NCBI RefSeq assembly: GCF_002967765.1
Contig: NZ_PUHY01000014.1
Coordinates: 248,001 to 312,000, forward strand
DNA: 64,000 nucleotides
Reading direction: 5' to 3'
DNA from: Blastopirellula marina
GTDB taxonomy: Bacteria > Planctomycetota > Planctomycetia > Pirellulales > Pirellulaceae
Position numbers and translations under genes: made by a program. Shown in pieces: positions 27,122-38,579 of the stretch. The stretch's first letter is position 1, and the number at the start of each line of letters is the position of its first letter. The notes under the pieces are model-generated. The model was given only the letters and a program-made list of their open reading frames with translations, had not been told where the DNA came from and ran no database searches.

Positions 27122-27220
27122 CGGGAAAGACCTCTGTCGATTTGTAGTTTGCACGCAAGAGTGCTAAAACAATGCTTCTCAATTACTCAACAATTCAGTC
27201 TATCAAGATAGCGAATATTC

Positions 27221-28117
27221 GTGTCGCACGACAAACCAAATCGTTCACCGTTGATTCTCGGTGAAGTCCTTTTCGACTGTTTTCCAGATGGAAAGCAAGT
27301 CCTTGGCGGGGCTCCTTTCAATGTTGCTTGGAATCTCCAAGGCCTGGGTTTTGAACCGACCATGGTTTCCGCGATCGGCGATGATGCCGAGGGGAAGACC
27401 GTGTTATCGGCGATGTCCGATTGGGGTATGCGGCAAGATCAAATACAGACGTGCGACGAGAAGCCGACCGGGGCGGTCAAAGTGACCATCGACAACGGCG
27501 AGCCGAAGTACGACATTCTTCAGGATCGCGCTTGGGACTTCGTTCAACCTCCCTCGATCGACAATTACGATTCGTACTCGTATCTCTACTACGGAAGTTT
27601 GGCTTATCGCAGCCCGCAGACCGCAGAAACGATCCGCCGGGTGATCAACGAGAGCCAACTACCAAGGTTCGTCGACCTGAATCTTCGGCCACCATGGTTT
27701 GAAGAGTCTTGGGTGCCAACGTTAGTGGATGGAGCCGATTGGTTGAAATTGAACCACGAAGAACTTCAGAAACTCACGGGAATATCGTGCGAGACTCGTG
27801 AAAATGTTCAAAAGGCCGTCGAAAAATTCCGTAATGTTCATAAAGTCGCCAATTTCTGCATCACCTCTGGCTCTAAAGGCGCCTATCTGGCCACAGAGGA
27901 CGGTGCTGGCATCGAAATTGCTGTAACTAAACCCGATCCTCTCGTCGACACGGTCGGAGCGGGTGATGCTTTTGCCTCAGTTCTTCTTGCAGGACTGATT
28001 GCGGGACGCCCTCTGCGACAGGTTGGCGAGGCGGCGTCCCGATTTGCCGGGAAAGTGTGTCAGAATAATGGAGCGACCTGTCGTGACAAGTCGTTCTATG
28101 AAAACGTGCTCCCGTAA
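27221..28117 (+). CDS. PfkB-family sugar kinase, probable fructokinase
   Basis: 298 aa, ribokinase fold. The N-terminal segment [11 protein letters not shown] matches the sugar-binding glycine motif of the family. The C-terminal signature [10 protein letters not shown] (residues 243-252) holds the catalytic base D249 and the anion hole. It has a GTG start at 27221 and shares a divergent promoter region of about 100 bp with the phosphatase gene. In this context it would phosphorylate the fructose released by the amylosucrase two genes downstream, returning it to fructose-6-phosphate for sucrose synthesis. Confidence 0.88.
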   Translation: MSHDKPNRSPLILGEVLFDCFPDGKQVLGGAPFNVAWNLQGLGFEPTMVSAIGDDAEGKTVLSAMSDWGMRQDQIQTCDEKPTGAVKVTIDNGEPKYDILQDRAWDFVQPPSIDNYDSYSYLYYGSLAYRSPQTAETIRRVINESQLPRFVDLNLRPPWFEESWVPTLVDGADWLKLNHEELQKLTGISCETRENVQKAVEKFRNVHKVANFCITSGSKGAYLATEDGAGIEIAVTKPDPLVDTVGAGDAFASVLLAGLIAGRPLRQVGEAASRFAGKVCQNNGATCRDKSFYENVLP

Positions 28118-28173
28118 GAAAACGTTTTGACGCACGGGTCCAACACCAACAACCTTTGAAAAATCAACTCTCC

Positions 28174-30306
28174 ATGAAGATCGCACTGATCAGCTTACAC
28201 GGATTAATCCGCGCGAAAGATCCCGAGCTAGGTCGGGACGCCGACACCGGCGGCCAGGTTAAATACGTTCTCGAATTGGCCGAAGAGTTAGCACAACAAC
28301 CAGGCGTGACCGAGGTCGAACTCCTCACGCGGCAGATTATCGATGACCGTGTCTCATCAGAATACGGACTCGTCGAGGAACCAATTTGTGAAAACGCAAA
28401 GATCGTTCGTATTCCCTTCGGCCCGAAGCGGTATATCCGCAAGGAATCGCTTTGGCCTTACATCGAATTCTTTGTCGACCAGGCTCTCGCGTACTATCGC
28501 CGGGCAGGCTTGCCTGACCTTATCCACGGTCATTACGCCGACGCTGGATTGGCTGGCGCCCAATTGGCCCGCCTTTTACACATTCCCTTTGTTTTCACCG
28601 GCCACTCGCTGGGGCGTGTGAAACAGCAACGCTTGCTCGACAAGGGGAAATCTCTCGAAGACCTCGAACGACGCTATAAGCTTTCGCAGCGGATCGAGGC
28701 GGAAGAAGTCGCGTTGGAGACGGCTTCTATGGTGGTTGCCAGTACCAGTCAGGAAGTCGAGCAACAGTACGAGATTTACGAGAATTACGTACCTGGACGA
28801 ATGGAAGTCATCCCGCCGGGCGTAAATCTAAATTCCTTCTCCGCACCTGAATCGCAAGAGACGGAGTACCCGATTGGTCCCGGCATCGAACGTTTTCTTC
28901 GCGATCCGAGTAAGCCACCCTTGATTGCGATGGCGCGCCCGGACGAACGTAAGAACCTCGAGATGCTGGTCCGTGTGTTCGGTGAAAGCGAACGCCTGCG
29001 TGAGTTGTCCAATTTAGTATTGGTGATGGGAACACGCGAACGCTTGAAGGATCTGGCATCGGCTCAACGGCGGATTGTTGAACAGATCCTCGGCAAGATC
29101 GACGACTACGATCTGTACGGTTCGGTTGCCTATCCGAAAATGCACACGCCAAGCGATGTCCCCGATATTTATCGTTGGGGTAAGCAGCGGCGCGGTGTCT
29201 TCGTGAACCCAGCATTGACCGAACCGTTTGGGCTGACGCTGCTCGAAGCTGCCGCGACGGGTTTGCCGATTGTCGCCACCAACGACGGTGGTCCACGCGA
29301 CATCATTGCCAACTGTCAAAACGGTTTGCTCGTCGATCCGCTTGATCCCGAGGCGATCGAAAAGTCGTTACTCCGGATGCTGACCGAACCAAAACAATGG
29401 GATGATTGGTCGGAGAAGGGGGCCGCTGGCGCCAAGAAGCATTATTCGTGGGCCAACCATGCCAAGCGTTATTGGCGCGATGTCAACGATATCCTGGATC
29501 ACTCGGCCGAGCCGGTCTTAGCTAGAAATGCCAAGGTTCGAAGGATGCCGAACTTCGATCGGCTGATCATCACCGATCTTGATAATACGCTGACTGGCGA
29601 CGATGCCGCGCTCCAGGAATTGCTGGAAACCGTCAAGGAACACGAGTACATCGGCTTCGGGATTTCGACCGGCCGACGACTCGATAGTGCGATGGAACTG
29701 ATCGAAGAGATGAAGCTCCCCCGGCCCGACTTGATCTGCGCCGGCGTGGGAACAGAACTCTATTATGGAGAAAATTTGACCAACGATCGAAGTTGGCGCA
29801 AACAGATCGGTTTGCACTGGACTCCGAAGGAAATTCGGAAACTATTCGAGGGTGTTGATGGAATCTTTGTGCAAAAAGATCATCAACAATCCGAGTTCAA
29901 AATCAGCTTCGATGTCGATACGAGCGTGGCGCCGAGTATTCCTAAAATCAAGCGAATGCTGCGAGAAGCAGGCATTCGGGCTCGCGTGGTTTTCTCGCGG
30001 GGCATGTATTTAGACATCATCCCGAATCGAGGCGGCCCGGGAGTGGCAGTGCGGCACGTGCTTTATAAATGGGGTTTTTCCCCGGAAAAAGTACTCGTCG
30101 CAGGCGACAGCGGCAATGATGAGGGTATGTTGAAAGGGCGCACACTTGGAGTGGTTGTAGGGAATTACAGTCCTGAGCTCGAGAGACTCCGCGATTGGCC
30201 CCGTATCTATTTCGCAGAAGGGCATCATGCGCGAGGTATCCTGGAGGGAATTAACTACTACCAGTTCTTAGAAAACATCACGATACCCAATGATCGGCAC
30301 GAGTAG
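28174..30306 (+). CDS. Sucrose-phosphate synthase with fused phosphatase domain
   Basis: 710 aa. The N-terminal about 455 residues are a GT-B, GT4-type sucrose-phosphate synthase: GRDADTGGQ near residue 20, [18 protein letters not shown], and [17 protein letters not shown] in the donor site. From about residue 465 a HAD phosphatase domain follows ([24 protein letters not shown]), so one chain can join UDP-glucose and fructose-6-phosphate and then release sucrose. ATG 28174 is used; a TTG at 28156 also opens the frame. It overlaps the amylosucrase gene by 17 bp, implying coupled translation. Plant SPS has a similar but often inactive C-terminal domain. Confidence 0.92.
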   Translation: MKIALISLHGLIRAKDPELGRDADTGGQVKYVLELAEELAQQPGVTEVELLTRQIIDDRVSSEYGLVEEPICENAKIVRIPFGPKRYIRKESLWPYIEFFVDQALAYYRRAGLPDLIHGHYADAGLAGAQLARLLHIPFVFTGHSLGRVKQQRLLDKGKSLEDLERRYKLSQRIEAEEVALETASMVVASTSQEVEQQYEIYENYVPGRMEVIPPGVNLNSFSAPESQETEYPIGPGIERFLRDPSKPPLIAMARPDERKNLEMLVRVFGESERLRELSNLVLVMGTRERLKDLASAQRRIVEQILGKIDDYDLYGSVAYPKMHTPSDVPDIYRWGKQRRGVFVNPALTEPFGLTLLEAAATGLPIVATNDGGPRDIIANCQNGLLVDPLDPEAIEKSLLRMLTEPKQWDDWSEKGAAGAKKHYSWANHAKRYWRDVNDILDHSAEPVLARNAKVRRMPNFDRLIITDLDNTLTGDDAALQELLETVKEHEYIGFGISTGRRLDSAMELIEEMKLPRPDLICAGVGTELYYGENLTNDRSWRKQIGLHWTPKEIRKLFEGVDGIFVQKDHQQSEFKISFDVDTSVAPSIPKIKRMLREAGIRARVVFSRGMYLDIIPNRGGPGVAVRHVLYKWGFSPEKVLVAGDSGNDEGMLKGRTLGVVVGNYSPELERLRDWPRIYFAEGHHARGILEGINYYQFLENITIPNDRHE

Positions 30307-32272
30307 GAATGGACAACCCGAACAATTGCACGTCGAGGCAGAGATCTCGCTCAAGCGAATCTTGCCACGATTAGAGGCAATTTGGTCGGAGGATGAGGTC
30401 TCGGCCGGCTTAGCACGTGATTTTACGCAGCGATTAGTGGCCGAGTGGCCGCGGTTATTTCGCTTGCTCTACACGTTGTACAGCAGTCGTTACGATTTCT
30501 TTTATCACTTGGAAGAAATCATCAATACTGCGGCGCGCGGGTGGCAGCAACGTAGCGATGAGTTACGTGCCCAAGACGACCATCGTCTGAACGACCCAAC
30601 TTGGTTCCAATCGGAACAGATGGTCGGTGGTGCGCTGTACGTTGATCTCTTCTCAGAGAATCTCAATAAGCTACGCGAGTGCATTCCGTACTTCACCGAT
30701 CTCGGACTGACCTACGTCCATCTAATGCCCCTGTTCGCGGTTCGACCTGGCGACAACGATGGTGGTTATGCGATTAGCAACTACCGCAGCGTTGATCCGC
30801 GTCTGGGAACGATTGACGATCTGCGTGAACTGGCCGACGAATTCCGCGCCGCGGGAATCTCCCTGGTGCTCGATTTCGTTTTTAACCATACATCGGACGA
30901 TCACTACTGGGCCCAGCATGCCCAAGCCGGCGATGTCGAGTATCAACAGTTCTATTACTGTTTCCCCGATCGCACCGTTCCGGACCAGTACGAGCGAACC
31001 CTGCGAGAGATCTTTCCGACCGTGCGTCGCGGGAATTTCACTTGGCACGACGGGATGCAGAAGTGGGTTTGGACCACCTTCAATAGCTTCCAATGGGATT
31101 TGAATTATCACAATCCCGCCGTCTTTCGAGCAATGCTTGAAGAGATGTTGTTCATCGCGAACACCGGCGTCGACATCTTACGGCTCGACGCGGTCGCGTT
31201 CATCTGGAAGCGGATTGGGACCAATTGCGAGAATCTGCCCGAAGCGCATTTGCTGATTCAAGCCTTCAATTGTCTGGCAGGGATTGCTGCTCCGGGATTG
31301 GTCTTCAAATCGGAAGCAATCGTGCATCCCGACGAGGTGGTGAAGTACATCGACGAGGACGAGTGTCAAATCTCGTACAACCCGACCCTCATGGCACTAT
31401 TGTGGGAGTCGCTCGCGACCCGCAGCACACGGCTTTTGAAAAAATCGCTAAGTCATCGTCATCGCTTGCCAGTTGGGACTTCGTGGGTCAATTACCTTCG
31501 TTGTCACGACGACATCGGCTGGACATTCGACGATGAAGATGCCGCGCAACTCGGGATCAGCGGTTACGATCATCGACAATTCTTGAACAACTTTTACACA
31601 GGCCAATTTCCTGGTTCGTTCGCGCGTGGTGTGCCATTTCAGCACAATCCGGCAACGGGCGATATGCGAATTTCTGGGACGTTGGCGTCGCTGGCAGGGC
31701 TTGAACAAGCGATCGAGTTTCACGATCCGAAACTGATCGACATGTCGGTACGGCGAATGTGCTTGTTGTATGGAATCACACTCAGCATCGGTGGCATTCC
31801 TTTGCTCTATCTCGGCGAGGAATGGGGGATGCTGAATGATTATGATTTCGTGAAAGATCCGGCAAAAGCGGGCGATACTCGGTGGATTCATCGCCCCAAA
31901 ATGAAATGGGAATATCTCCAAGACTTCAAACAAAACGTCGACGAACAGAACGGTTCGATTCGCGGCAAGATCTTCAAATCGATCCAGCGATTGATCTCGC
32001 TTCGGAAGAACTTGCCCTCACTATCGGGGCAGCAGATGGACCTCGTTCCTGTCGATAATCCCCACGTCTTGGGCTTTGTTCGCCATCACGAAGGGAGCCG
32101 AACACTGATCCTGGCTAACTTCACCGAAGAAGAGCAGCGGGTGCCTGCCAACAACATCCGAACCGGCGGACTCGGTCGCTTCTTCCAAGATCTGATTACA
32201 GAGACCGAAATCGCTACGCATGATGATCTGATTATGCAGCCTTACGGACTATTGTGGCTGGAACGGATCTAA
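30290..32272 (+). CDS. Amylosucrase (GH13)
   Basis: 660 aa. It splits sucrose and transfers glucose to an alpha-1,4-glucan, releasing fructose. An N-terminal helical domain is followed by the GH13 barrel with nucleophile D300 ([14 protein letters not shown]), acid/base E342 (FKSEAIVHP) and the H406-D407 pair in RCHDDIGW. These align with D286, E328, H392 and D393 of the Neisseria polysaccharea enzyme, with a constant offset of 14. KSEAIVHP and DAVAFIWK separate it from sucrose hydrolases of other GH13 groups fairly well. It starts inside the end of the SPS gene and is followed by a strong hairpin. Confidence 0.92.
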   Translation: MIGTSRNGQPEQLHVEAEISLKRILPRLEAIWSEDEVSAGLARDFTQRLVAEWPRLFRLLYTLYSSRYDFFYHLEEIINTAARGWQQRSDELRAQDDHRLNDPTWFQSEQMVGGALYVDLFSENLNKLRECIPYFTDLGLTYVHLMPLFAVRPGDNDGGYAISNYRSVDPRLGTIDDLRELADEFRAAGISLVLDFVFNHTSDDHYWAQHAQAGDVEYQQFYYCFPDRTVPDQYERTLREIFPTVRRGNFTWHDGMQKWVWTTFNSFQWDLNYHNPAVFRAMLEEMLFIANTGVDILRLDAVAFIWKRIGTNCENLPEAHLLIQAFNCLAGIAAPGLVFKSEAIVHPDEVVKYIDEDECQISYNPTLMALLWESLATRSTRLLKKSLSHRHRLPVGTSWVNYLRCHDDIGWTFDDEDAAQLGISGYDHRQFLNNFYTGQFPGSFARGVPFQHNPATGDMRISGTLASLAGLEQAIEFHDPKLIDMSVRRMCLLYGITLSIGGIPLLYLGEEWGMLNDYDFVKDPAKAGDTRWIHRPKMKWEYLQDFKQNVDEQNGSIRGKIFKSIQRLISLRKNLPSLSGQQMDLVPVDNPHVLGFVRHHEGSRTLILANFTEEEQRVPANNIRTGGLGRFFQDLITETEIATHDDLIMQPYGLLWLERI

Positions 32273-32289
32273 GATCCGATTATCTTTGA

Positions 32290-32309
32290 GTGGCCCAGAT
32301 TCGGGCCAC
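32290..32309 (+). terminator. Hairpin after the sucrose operon
   Basis: GTGGCCC (32290-32296) pairs perfectly with GGGCCAC (32303-32309) around a 6-nt loop, 18 nt after the amylosucrase stop. AGTTGCTCAAAATTTT follows, so the U-tract is displaced. Probable terminator of the kinase-SPS-amylosucrase transcript. Confidence 0.6.
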
Positions 32310-32541
32310 AGTTGCTCAAAATTTTGGCACTTCACAGCAAAACACGATCTAAGTGTTAGGTTTCTGGCATCGCTAGGCTATTGGCGCATGATTTGCATCC
32401 CAGTGGGGTGGATCGTGCCGATTGTGGCCAAATTGCCGGCGCTAACGCAAGTAAAACACCCCCCCGTCGATTGCGAGAGTTCGGTAGGCCCGACGCACCC
32501 CGGCTTTTCTCTCCCGCGATTCGACTTCCTTAGAGGCTTCC

Positions 32542-35500
32542 ATGGCGATCCTGACGGCTCTGCATCATTCCACTACCTATCATTACGATCGCAAGATTGC
32601 GCTCGGCGCTCAGACGATCCGTTTACGACCGGCTCCACACTGTCGGACCCCGATTCATAGTTACTCGCTGAGGATCAATCCAAAGCCGCACTTCATGAAT
32701 TGGCAGCAAGATCCTCACGGCAATTTTGCCGCGCGGGTCGTGTTCCCTGAGAAGGTCGATCACTTTACGGTCGAGGTCGATTTGGTCGCGGAAATGACCG
32801 TGATCAATCCGTTCGACTTCTTCCTTGAACCGACCGCGGAAGATTTTCCGTTCACGTACGACGACGCGTTGAAGACCGATCTGGCTCCATTTTTGAAGCT
32901 CGAGCCCCAAGGTCCACTTCTTACCGAGTATCTCACAGGCGTCGACATCACGCCGCGACGAACGGTCGACTTTCTGGTCGACATCAATCGACGGTTGCAG
33001 CAAGACATCAATTACACTGTTCGACTTGAACCAGGCGTGCAAACTCCTGAGCAAACGTTGGAACGCCGTTTAGGTTCGTGTCGCGACTCGGCTTGGCTGC
33101 TGGTGCAGATGTTGCGTCACTTCGGCCTGGCTGCACGGTTCGCTTCGGGCTACATCTGTCAGCTGACGCCTGACATCAAGTCGCTTGATGGTCCGTCGGG
33201 GCCCGAACAAGACTTCACCGATTTGCACGCATGGGCTGAAGTCTTCTTGCCTGGGGCCGGCTGGGTGGGGCTTGACCCAACCTCCGGTTTGATGGCAGGA
33301 GAAGGGCACATTCCACTGGCGTGCACTCCGTCGCCCATAACGGCTGCACCTATCTCTGGCGGGCTGGAAGAATGCGAAGTCACTTTCGACTTCGACATGA
33401 AGATTACTCGCTTCCATGAAGACCCACGTGTTACCAAGCCGTACACCGACGAAGAATGGAACAATATCCAATCACTCGGTCACGAAGTGGATGAGCATCT
33501 CGCGAAAGTCGGCATCAAGATGACGATGGGTGGCGAGCCCACGTTTGTCTCCATCGACGACATGGAAGGGGACGAGTGGAACACGGCCGCTGTCGGTCCT
33601 ACCAAACGCGGCTTGGCAGACAAGCTTATGAAGCGTTTGTATAAACGCTTCGGCGAAGGGGGATTTCTCCATTACGGACAAGGGAAATGGTACCCTGGCG
33701 AATCACTGCCGCGTTGGGCGTTCCGTTGCTATTGGCGGCAAGACGGCGAACGTATCTGGCAAGATCCCGCTCTGTTGGCCGAAGATGGCATGAACTATGG
33801 TCACGATAGCGATACGGCCATGCAGTTCACGCGACGGTTGGCCGAACAATTGAGCGTGGAACCTGCCCACGTCAACTTTGGCTACGAAGACGCATTCTAC
33901 TATACCTGGATGGAACGCCGTCTGCCCGCGAATGTCGATATTCATGACTCAAAGCTCGAGGACGAAGAAGAACGTTCCCGGATTGCAAAGATCTTCGAGC
34001 AAGGTCTGACATCGCCCGTCGGCTGCGTGTTGCCACTGCGGTATCTGTGGTGGACACCTCAGCCTTGTTGGGAAAGTGGCGAATGGGCCGTTCGTAGCGA
34101 CGAATTGTTCCTCATCCCCGGCGACTCGCCGATGGGGCTTCGCTTGCCGCTGAAGTCGCTGTTGTACGAAACGGAAGGCCAAGCGGCGGCACTGTTCCCG
34201 CTTGATCCGATGGCCGAAGCAGCTCCTCTGCCGTCGTACGCCGAGTTCATGGCCCGACGCTCACCGGCCATGGTCGGTGGTGATTCTGGCAAGCCTTGGT
34301 CGATTAAAACGACCGGAGGAGACGACTACCGAACTGCGGCTCGTCCACAAGGGATGAGCGGGCAAAGCTTGGAATCGGACGAGTTCTTCTCGCCTGGCGA
34401 TTGGAGCGGAGCTGGCGGCGTCAATCCACTTAATCCTGTGATTCGCACCGCTATGTGTGTCGAACCTCGTAATGGCTGTCTGCATGTCTTTATGCCGCCG
34501 GTCGACCGAATCGACGGTTACCTGGAACTGCTAACCGCGATCGAAGCGACGGCTGCTTCGATGAACACCCCGGTCATCATCGAAGGCTACTTGCCTCCGC
34601 ACGACGATCGCATCCAGCACTTGAGTGTGACGCCCGACCCAGGCGTGATTGAAGTCAATGTCCATCCCGCCAATAACTGGCAGGAACTGGTCGACATCAC
34701 GACCGGCGTCTACGAGGACGCGCACCACACGCGGCTCGGAACGGAGAAGTTCAATCGCGACGGAACTCACACCGGAACGGGTGGTGGTAACCACGTGGTG
34801 TTGGGTGGTCCGACCCCAGCAGAAAGTCCGTTCCTCAAGCGGCCAGATATCCTGCGCAGCTTGATCGGCTATTGGCACAATCATCCATCGTTGTCGTACT
34901 TGTTCAGCGGCAACTTCATCGGCCCCACCAGCCAGGCCCCACGCGTCGACGAAGGTCGTCGTGATGCGATCTACGAATTGAAGATTGCCTTTGAACAGAT
35001 TCCCGATAAGGGGCAGTTCTCGCCGTGGCTGGTCGACCGTGTCTTCCGCAATCTGTTGGTCGACATCACCGGGAACACCCACCGAGCCGAGTTCTGTATT
35101 GATAAGCTGTTCTCGCCCGATAGCTCGTCTGGACGGCGCGGTTTGCTGGAATTCCGCGCGTTCGAGATGCCGCCGCACGCTCGTATGAGCCTTACGCAGC
35201 AGCTACTACTTCGCGCATTGATGGCTCGGTTTGCCGAAACGCCATACAAGGCACCACTGGTCGACTGGGATACGAGTCTGCACGATCGATTCATGCTGCC
35301 TCACTTCAACTACCAAGACTTCGAGGACGTGATTGAAGAGACCCAGGAAGCAGGCTTCCGGGTCGAACCCTACTGGTTCCTACCTCACTTCGAGTTCAAA
35401 TTCCCTAAAATCGGGGAGTTCTCACATCGTGGTGTCCAGGTCGAACTGCGAAAAGCAATCGAACCTTGGTACGTGTTGGGGGAAGAGTCAGGCCAAGGTT

Positions 35501-35955
35501 TCACGGCGCGCTACGTCGATTCGTCGTTGGAGCGTCTGCAGGTCAAAATTCGCGGTGCGATCCCAGGTCGGCACTTCATGACTTGCAACGGAAGACGCAT
35601 TCCACTCCACCCAACGGGTACCGAACAGGAATACGTTGCGGGGGTACGGTATCGCGCATGGCAGCCCCCAAGTTGCCTACACCCAACGATACCGGTAGAC
35701 GAACCGTTAACTTTCGACCTGTACGATGCCTGGTTTGAACGAAATTTGGCGGGATGCCGCTACCACGTTGGGCACCCTGGCGGAAATAATCCAGAGGTGT
35801 TCCCTGTGAATGCCTTCGAGGCCGAATCCCGACGCGGTACGCGGTTCGAGAAAATGGGCCATACGCCTGGTTACGTGCCACTGCCACCGGAAGAGTCCTC
35901 GAGCGAATTCCCCTTCACGCTTGATATGAGAAGGGGTAAAACCAAGCATCTGTAA
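32542..35955 (+). CDS. Transglutaminase-like protein with DUF2126
   Basis: 1137 aa. Residues 1-90 form the bacterial transglutaminase N-terminal beta domain. A transglutaminase-like core follows with triad candidates C180 (RLGSCRDSAW), H229 (LHAWAEVF) and D245 (GLDPTSG). From about residue 320 to the end is the large DUF2126 domain, with KMTMGGEPTFVS and GTGGGNHVVLGG. Such proteins occur beside circularly permuted ATP-grasp and alpha-E genes and are predicted to act in peptide tagging or isopeptide chemistry. No signal peptide, so cytoplasmic. It is the first gene of the plus-strand module, with a hairpin between it and the next gene. Confidence 0.92.
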   Translation: MAILTALHHSTTYHYDRKIALGAQTIRLRPAPHCRTPIHSYSLRINPKPHFMNWQQDPHGNFAARVVFPEKVDHFTVEVDLVAEMTVINPFDFFLEPTAEDFPFTYDDALKTDLAPFLKLEPQGPLLTEYLTGVDITPRRTVDFLVDINRRLQQDINYTVRLEPGVQTPEQTLERRLGSCRDSAWLLVQMLRHFGLAARFASGYICQLTPDIKSLDGPSGPEQDFTDLHAWAEVFLPGAGWVGLDPTSGLMAGEGHIPLACTPSPITAAPISGGLEECEVTFDFDMKITRFHEDPRVTKPYTDEEWNNIQSLGHEVDEHLAKVGIKMTMGGEPTFVSIDDMEGDEWNTAAVGPTKRGLADKLMKRLYKRFGEGGFLHYGQGKWYPGESLPRWAFRCYWRQDGERIWQDPALLAEDGMNYGHDSDTAMQFTRRLAEQLSVEPAHVNFGYEDAFYYTWMERRLPANVDIHDSKLEDEEERSRIAKIFEQGLTSPVGCVLPLRYLWWTPQPCWESGEWAVRSDELFLIPGDSPMGLRLPLKSLLYETEGQAAALFPLDPMAEAAPLPSYAEFMARRSPAMVGGDSGKPWSIKTTGGDDYRTAARPQGMSGQSLESDEFFSPGDWSGAGGVNPLNPVIRTAMCVEPRNGCLHVFMPPVDRIDGYLELLTAIEATAASMNTPVIIEGYLPPHDDRIQHLSVTPDPGVIEVNVHPANNWQELVDITTGVYEDAHHTRLGTEKFNRDGTHTGTGGGNHVVLGGPTPAESPFLKRPDILRSLIGYWHNHPSLSYLFSGNFIGPTSQAPRVDEGRRDAIYELKIAFEQIPDKGQFSPWLVDRVFRNLLVDITGNTHRAEFCIDKLFSPDSSSGRRGLLEFRAFEMPPHARMSLTQQLLLRALMARFAETPYKAPLVDWDTSLHDRFMLPHFNYQDFEDVIEETQEAGFRVEPYWFLPHFEFKFPKIGEFSHRGVQVELRKAIEPWYVLGEESGQGFTARYVDSSLERLQVKIRGAIPGRHFMTCNGRRIPLHPTGTEQEYVAGVRYRAWQPPSCLHPTIPVDEPLTFDLYDAWFERNLAGCRYHVGHPGGNNPEVFPVNAFEAESRRGTRFEKMGHTPGYVPLPPEESSSEFPFTLDMRRGKTKHL

Positions 35956-35959
35956 TCCC

Positions 35960-35977
35960 CCGCGCCGGGCAGCGCGG
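35960..35977 (+). promoter_or_regulatory. GC-rich hairpin between DUF2126 and ATP-grasp genes
   Basis: CCGCGC (35960-35965) pairs with GCGCGG (35972-35977) around loop CGGGCA, 4 nt after the stop codon. There is no U-tract. It may partly terminate transcription or stabilise the upstream mRNA. Confidence 0.4.
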
Positions 35978-36008
35978 CACCTCATGATTGGATATATCCG
36001 AGGACTTG

Positions 36009-38558
36009 GTGACCAGAATTCCCGCACAAAACGATGCTCCGACCGATCTTTTCGCGCCGTACAAGCCGCTGGGCGATGTGTACGACGAGTTTCATGACGG
36101 TACGCAAATTCGTCCTCACTGGCAAAGTTATGTCAAAGGGATGCGGGAAATTGGTGCCGCTGAATTCCAGCGACGTTGGAACCAGATGCAGAAGGTCCTT
36201 GACCGGACCGGTCTGGCGTACGCCGGGGCTGGGATTGGTAGTCCAGAACAAGATCGCCGTGCCCGACCGTGGGAACTCGATCCGCTGCCAGTGTTGTTTC
36301 CGGCTGACGAGTGGAGCCAGGTCGTTCAAGGCTTGAAGCAGCGGGGCCGTTTGCTGCAGATGGTGCTTCAGGACCTGTATGGCCCTCAAGATCTCGTTCG
36401 CAGTGGTGTGCTGCCAGCGGAAGTCCTCTTCCGTCATCCAGGCTACTACCGCTGCTTCCATGGCCAAAATCCACCGAGCGGCAACTACCTCTATTTCTAT
36501 GCTGCCGACCTTTCACGGTCGCCGGATGGAAGCTGGTGGGTGCAAGGAGATCGTAGCGAGTCTCCCTCCGGTAGTGGCTTTGCGCTTGAAAATCGGATCA
36601 TTCAATCCAGAATGACGCCCAGCTTGTTCCATCGCGAGAACGTCCAGCGGTTGGCTGGCTACTTCATGATGGTCAAGGAAGCCGTGCTACGGTCTTGCTC
36701 GCGAGTGACCAATCCACGTGTGGTCATTCTGAGTAACGGTTCGGAAAGCTCGAACTACTTTGAAGACGCCTACCTCGCGCGTTACCTCGGTTACACCTTG
36801 GTCGAGCCGGGCGATTTGGCCGTCCGCGGTAATCGCGTGATGCTCAAAACGCTGGGCGGCCTCCTGCCGGTCGATGTTATTCTCCGTCGACCCAACAGCG
36901 ATCAGTGCGATCCGCTCGAGATTAGCCAATGCACGGGCGGTATTGCCGAGCTACTCCAAGTATGCCGGATGAAGAATGTCGTCGTGCTTAATCCGCTGGG
37001 ATCTGGCATTGTCGAATCGCCCATTTTCATGACCTTCATGCCGCAGCTTTGTCAGCACTTGCTCGGCGAGCAATTGATCTTGCCGGGCGTGGCAACCTGG
37101 CGATGTGGCGATCGCGATGCGCTCGGATATGTGCTCGATAACATCGACAACCTGGTCATCAAGCCAGCCTATCGCCAACGAGGCACGCGGACGCCCGTTT
37201 ATCGGGTGACCAGCGAAGAGAAGAAAGAAAAGCTGATCCGCATGATCCAGGCCGATCCGGCCATGTTCGTCGCGCAAGAACAGGTCGCTCGTTCCACGAG
37301 CCCCGTGTACGAGCGGAAGTCGCTCCGACCGGCCCACATCGCAATGCGAGCATTCGGGGTCATGGGACAAAGCGAGTTCGAGATCATGCCGGGCGGGTTG
37401 GTTCGTCTCACCGGCGAGCTTCAGCCGCTCGAAGCTTCGCTGCAAGTGGGCGAACGTAGTAAGGATGCCTGGGTCCTATCATCATCGCCGATTGCGCGTG
37501 TTACCCTGCTGAAACAACCCGAGCATGGCGTCGAGCTCAAGCGAACCGGCGGCGAACTTCCTAGCCGCATTGCAGAAAACTTGTTCTGGCTCGGCCGAAA
37601 TTTGGAACGAGCCGATGTCACTGCACGTGTTTTGAGAACCACGATCTCGCGTTTGACGAGCGAAGAACAAATTGACGAGATGCCAGAAGTGCTCATCCTG
37701 CTCCGGACGATGGCCGAGATGGGGATGATCGAAACAGGTTATGGCGTCACGGAAATGCGAAAGCAACTGCCGCCGATCGAACGTAATCTGGCCGCGAATA
37801 TCTTCGACGAACAAAACTCGATGAGCTTGCGTTCGATTGTAACGCAGATATTCCGTCTCACTTCGCGAAGTCGCGATCGTGTCTCGGCCGATAGTTGGCG
37901 AATTCTGCACCGCGTCGATCAAGGATTCCAGGCACCAACGACCGGCTATTGGGATTTGTCCGACTGCTTGGCATTGCTCGACGATCTGGTCCTCGACTTG
38001 GCGGCGTTCAGCGGTATCATTTCCGAAAGTATCACCCGTACTCAGGTATATCACTTCCTAGACATGGGACGCCGTATGGAGCGGGCCACGCAAAGTTCGC
38101 GTCTAATGCGAAACTGCCTGGTACTTCCCGCGGGCGATTTATCCTCGATCTTGGAAGCACTGCTGGAAATCTCGGACAGTTTGATCACCTACCGATCGCG
38201 ATATCTGGAAGAGATGCACCTCGGCGCCGTACTCGATCTGCTGGTCACCGACGAAACGAACCCACGTTCGATCGCCCGTCAATTGGCTCAGCTGTTAGAT
38301 CACGTTAACGGCCTGCCAAGCGTCGGAAAGCACGCCGGATATACGGTCGAGCAGCGACTCGCTATGTCGATGCTGCACGAAGTTCGCATGTTTGATGTCA
38401 CCCGGGTGCGTGCCCCTGATGCCCTCGTCGCGGGCGAATCGCTACACTTACTGCTGCAGGAAATCGAATCGCTGCTGCCGAAATTGTCGGATGTTGTGAC
38501 GCAGAGATATTTGGTTCACTCGATGCCCCAATCTCACCTCGTCGAGATTCGCCCCTAA
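36009..38558 (+). CDS. Circularly permuted ATP-grasp / alpha-E fusion protein
   Basis: 849 aa. The N-terminal about 500 residues are the circularly permuted type 2 ATP-grasp (DUF404/DUF407), with VVILSNGSESSNYFEDAYLA and later VIKPAYRQRGTR. From about residue 515 a complete alpha-E (DUF403) helical domain follows, beginning PSRIAENLFWLGRNLERAD. Together they are predicted to form an ATP-dependent amide ligase with an associated helical module. GTG 36009 is preferred over TTG 35988 because GAGGA (36000-36004) sits just upstream. The same two domains are encoded by separate genes on the minus strand at 40588-42057 and 39621-40571. Confidence 0.9.
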   Translation: MTRIPAQNDAPTDLFAPYKPLGDVYDEFHDGTQIRPHWQSYVKGMREIGAAEFQRRWNQMQKVLDRTGLAYAGAGIGSPEQDRRARPWELDPLPVLFPADEWSQVVQGLKQRGRLLQMVLQDLYGPQDLVRSGVLPAEVLFRHPGYYRCFHGQNPPSGNYLYFYAADLSRSPDGSWWVQGDRSESPSGSGFALENRIIQSRMTPSLFHRENVQRLAGYFMMVKEAVLRSCSRVTNPRVVILSNGSESSNYFEDAYLARYLGYTLVEPGDLAVRGNRVMLKTLGGLLPVDVILRRPNSDQCDPLEISQCTGGIAELLQVCRMKNVVVLNPLGSGIVESPIFMTFMPQLCQHLLGEQLILPGVATWRCGDRDALGYVLDNIDNLVIKPAYRQRGTRTPVYRVTSEEKKEKLIRMIQADPAMFVAQEQVARSTSPVYERKSLRPAHIAMRAFGVMGQSEFEIMPGGLVRLTGELQPLEASLQVGERSKDAWVLSSSPIARVTLLKQPEHGVELKRTGGELPSRIAENLFWLGRNLERADVTARVLRTTISRLTSEEQIDEMPEVLILLRTMAEMGMIETGYGVTEMRKQLPPIERNLAANIFDEQNSMSLRSIVTQIFRLTSRSRDRVSADSWRILHRVDQGFQAPTTGYWDLSDCLALLDDLVLDLAAFSGIISESITRTQVYHFLDMGRRMERATQSSRLMRNCLVLPAGDLSSILEALLEISDSLITYRSRYLEEMHLGAVLDLLVTDETNPRSIARQLAQLLDHVNGLPSVGKHAGYTVEQRLAMSMLHEVRMFDVTRVRAPDALVAGESLHLLLQEIESLLPKLSDVVTQRYLVHSMPQSHLVEIRP

Positions 38559-38579
38559 GCTTTTCAGACTGTCAGAAGC

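Noticed and set aside
34531-35178. 215-aa minus-strand frame inside the DUF2126 gene
   Set aside because: Shadow frame; no ribosome site, Arg/Val-rich low-information protein.
37482-38054. 190-aa minus-strand frame inside the ATP-grasp/alpha-E gene
   Set aside because: Antisense shadow of a conserved domain.
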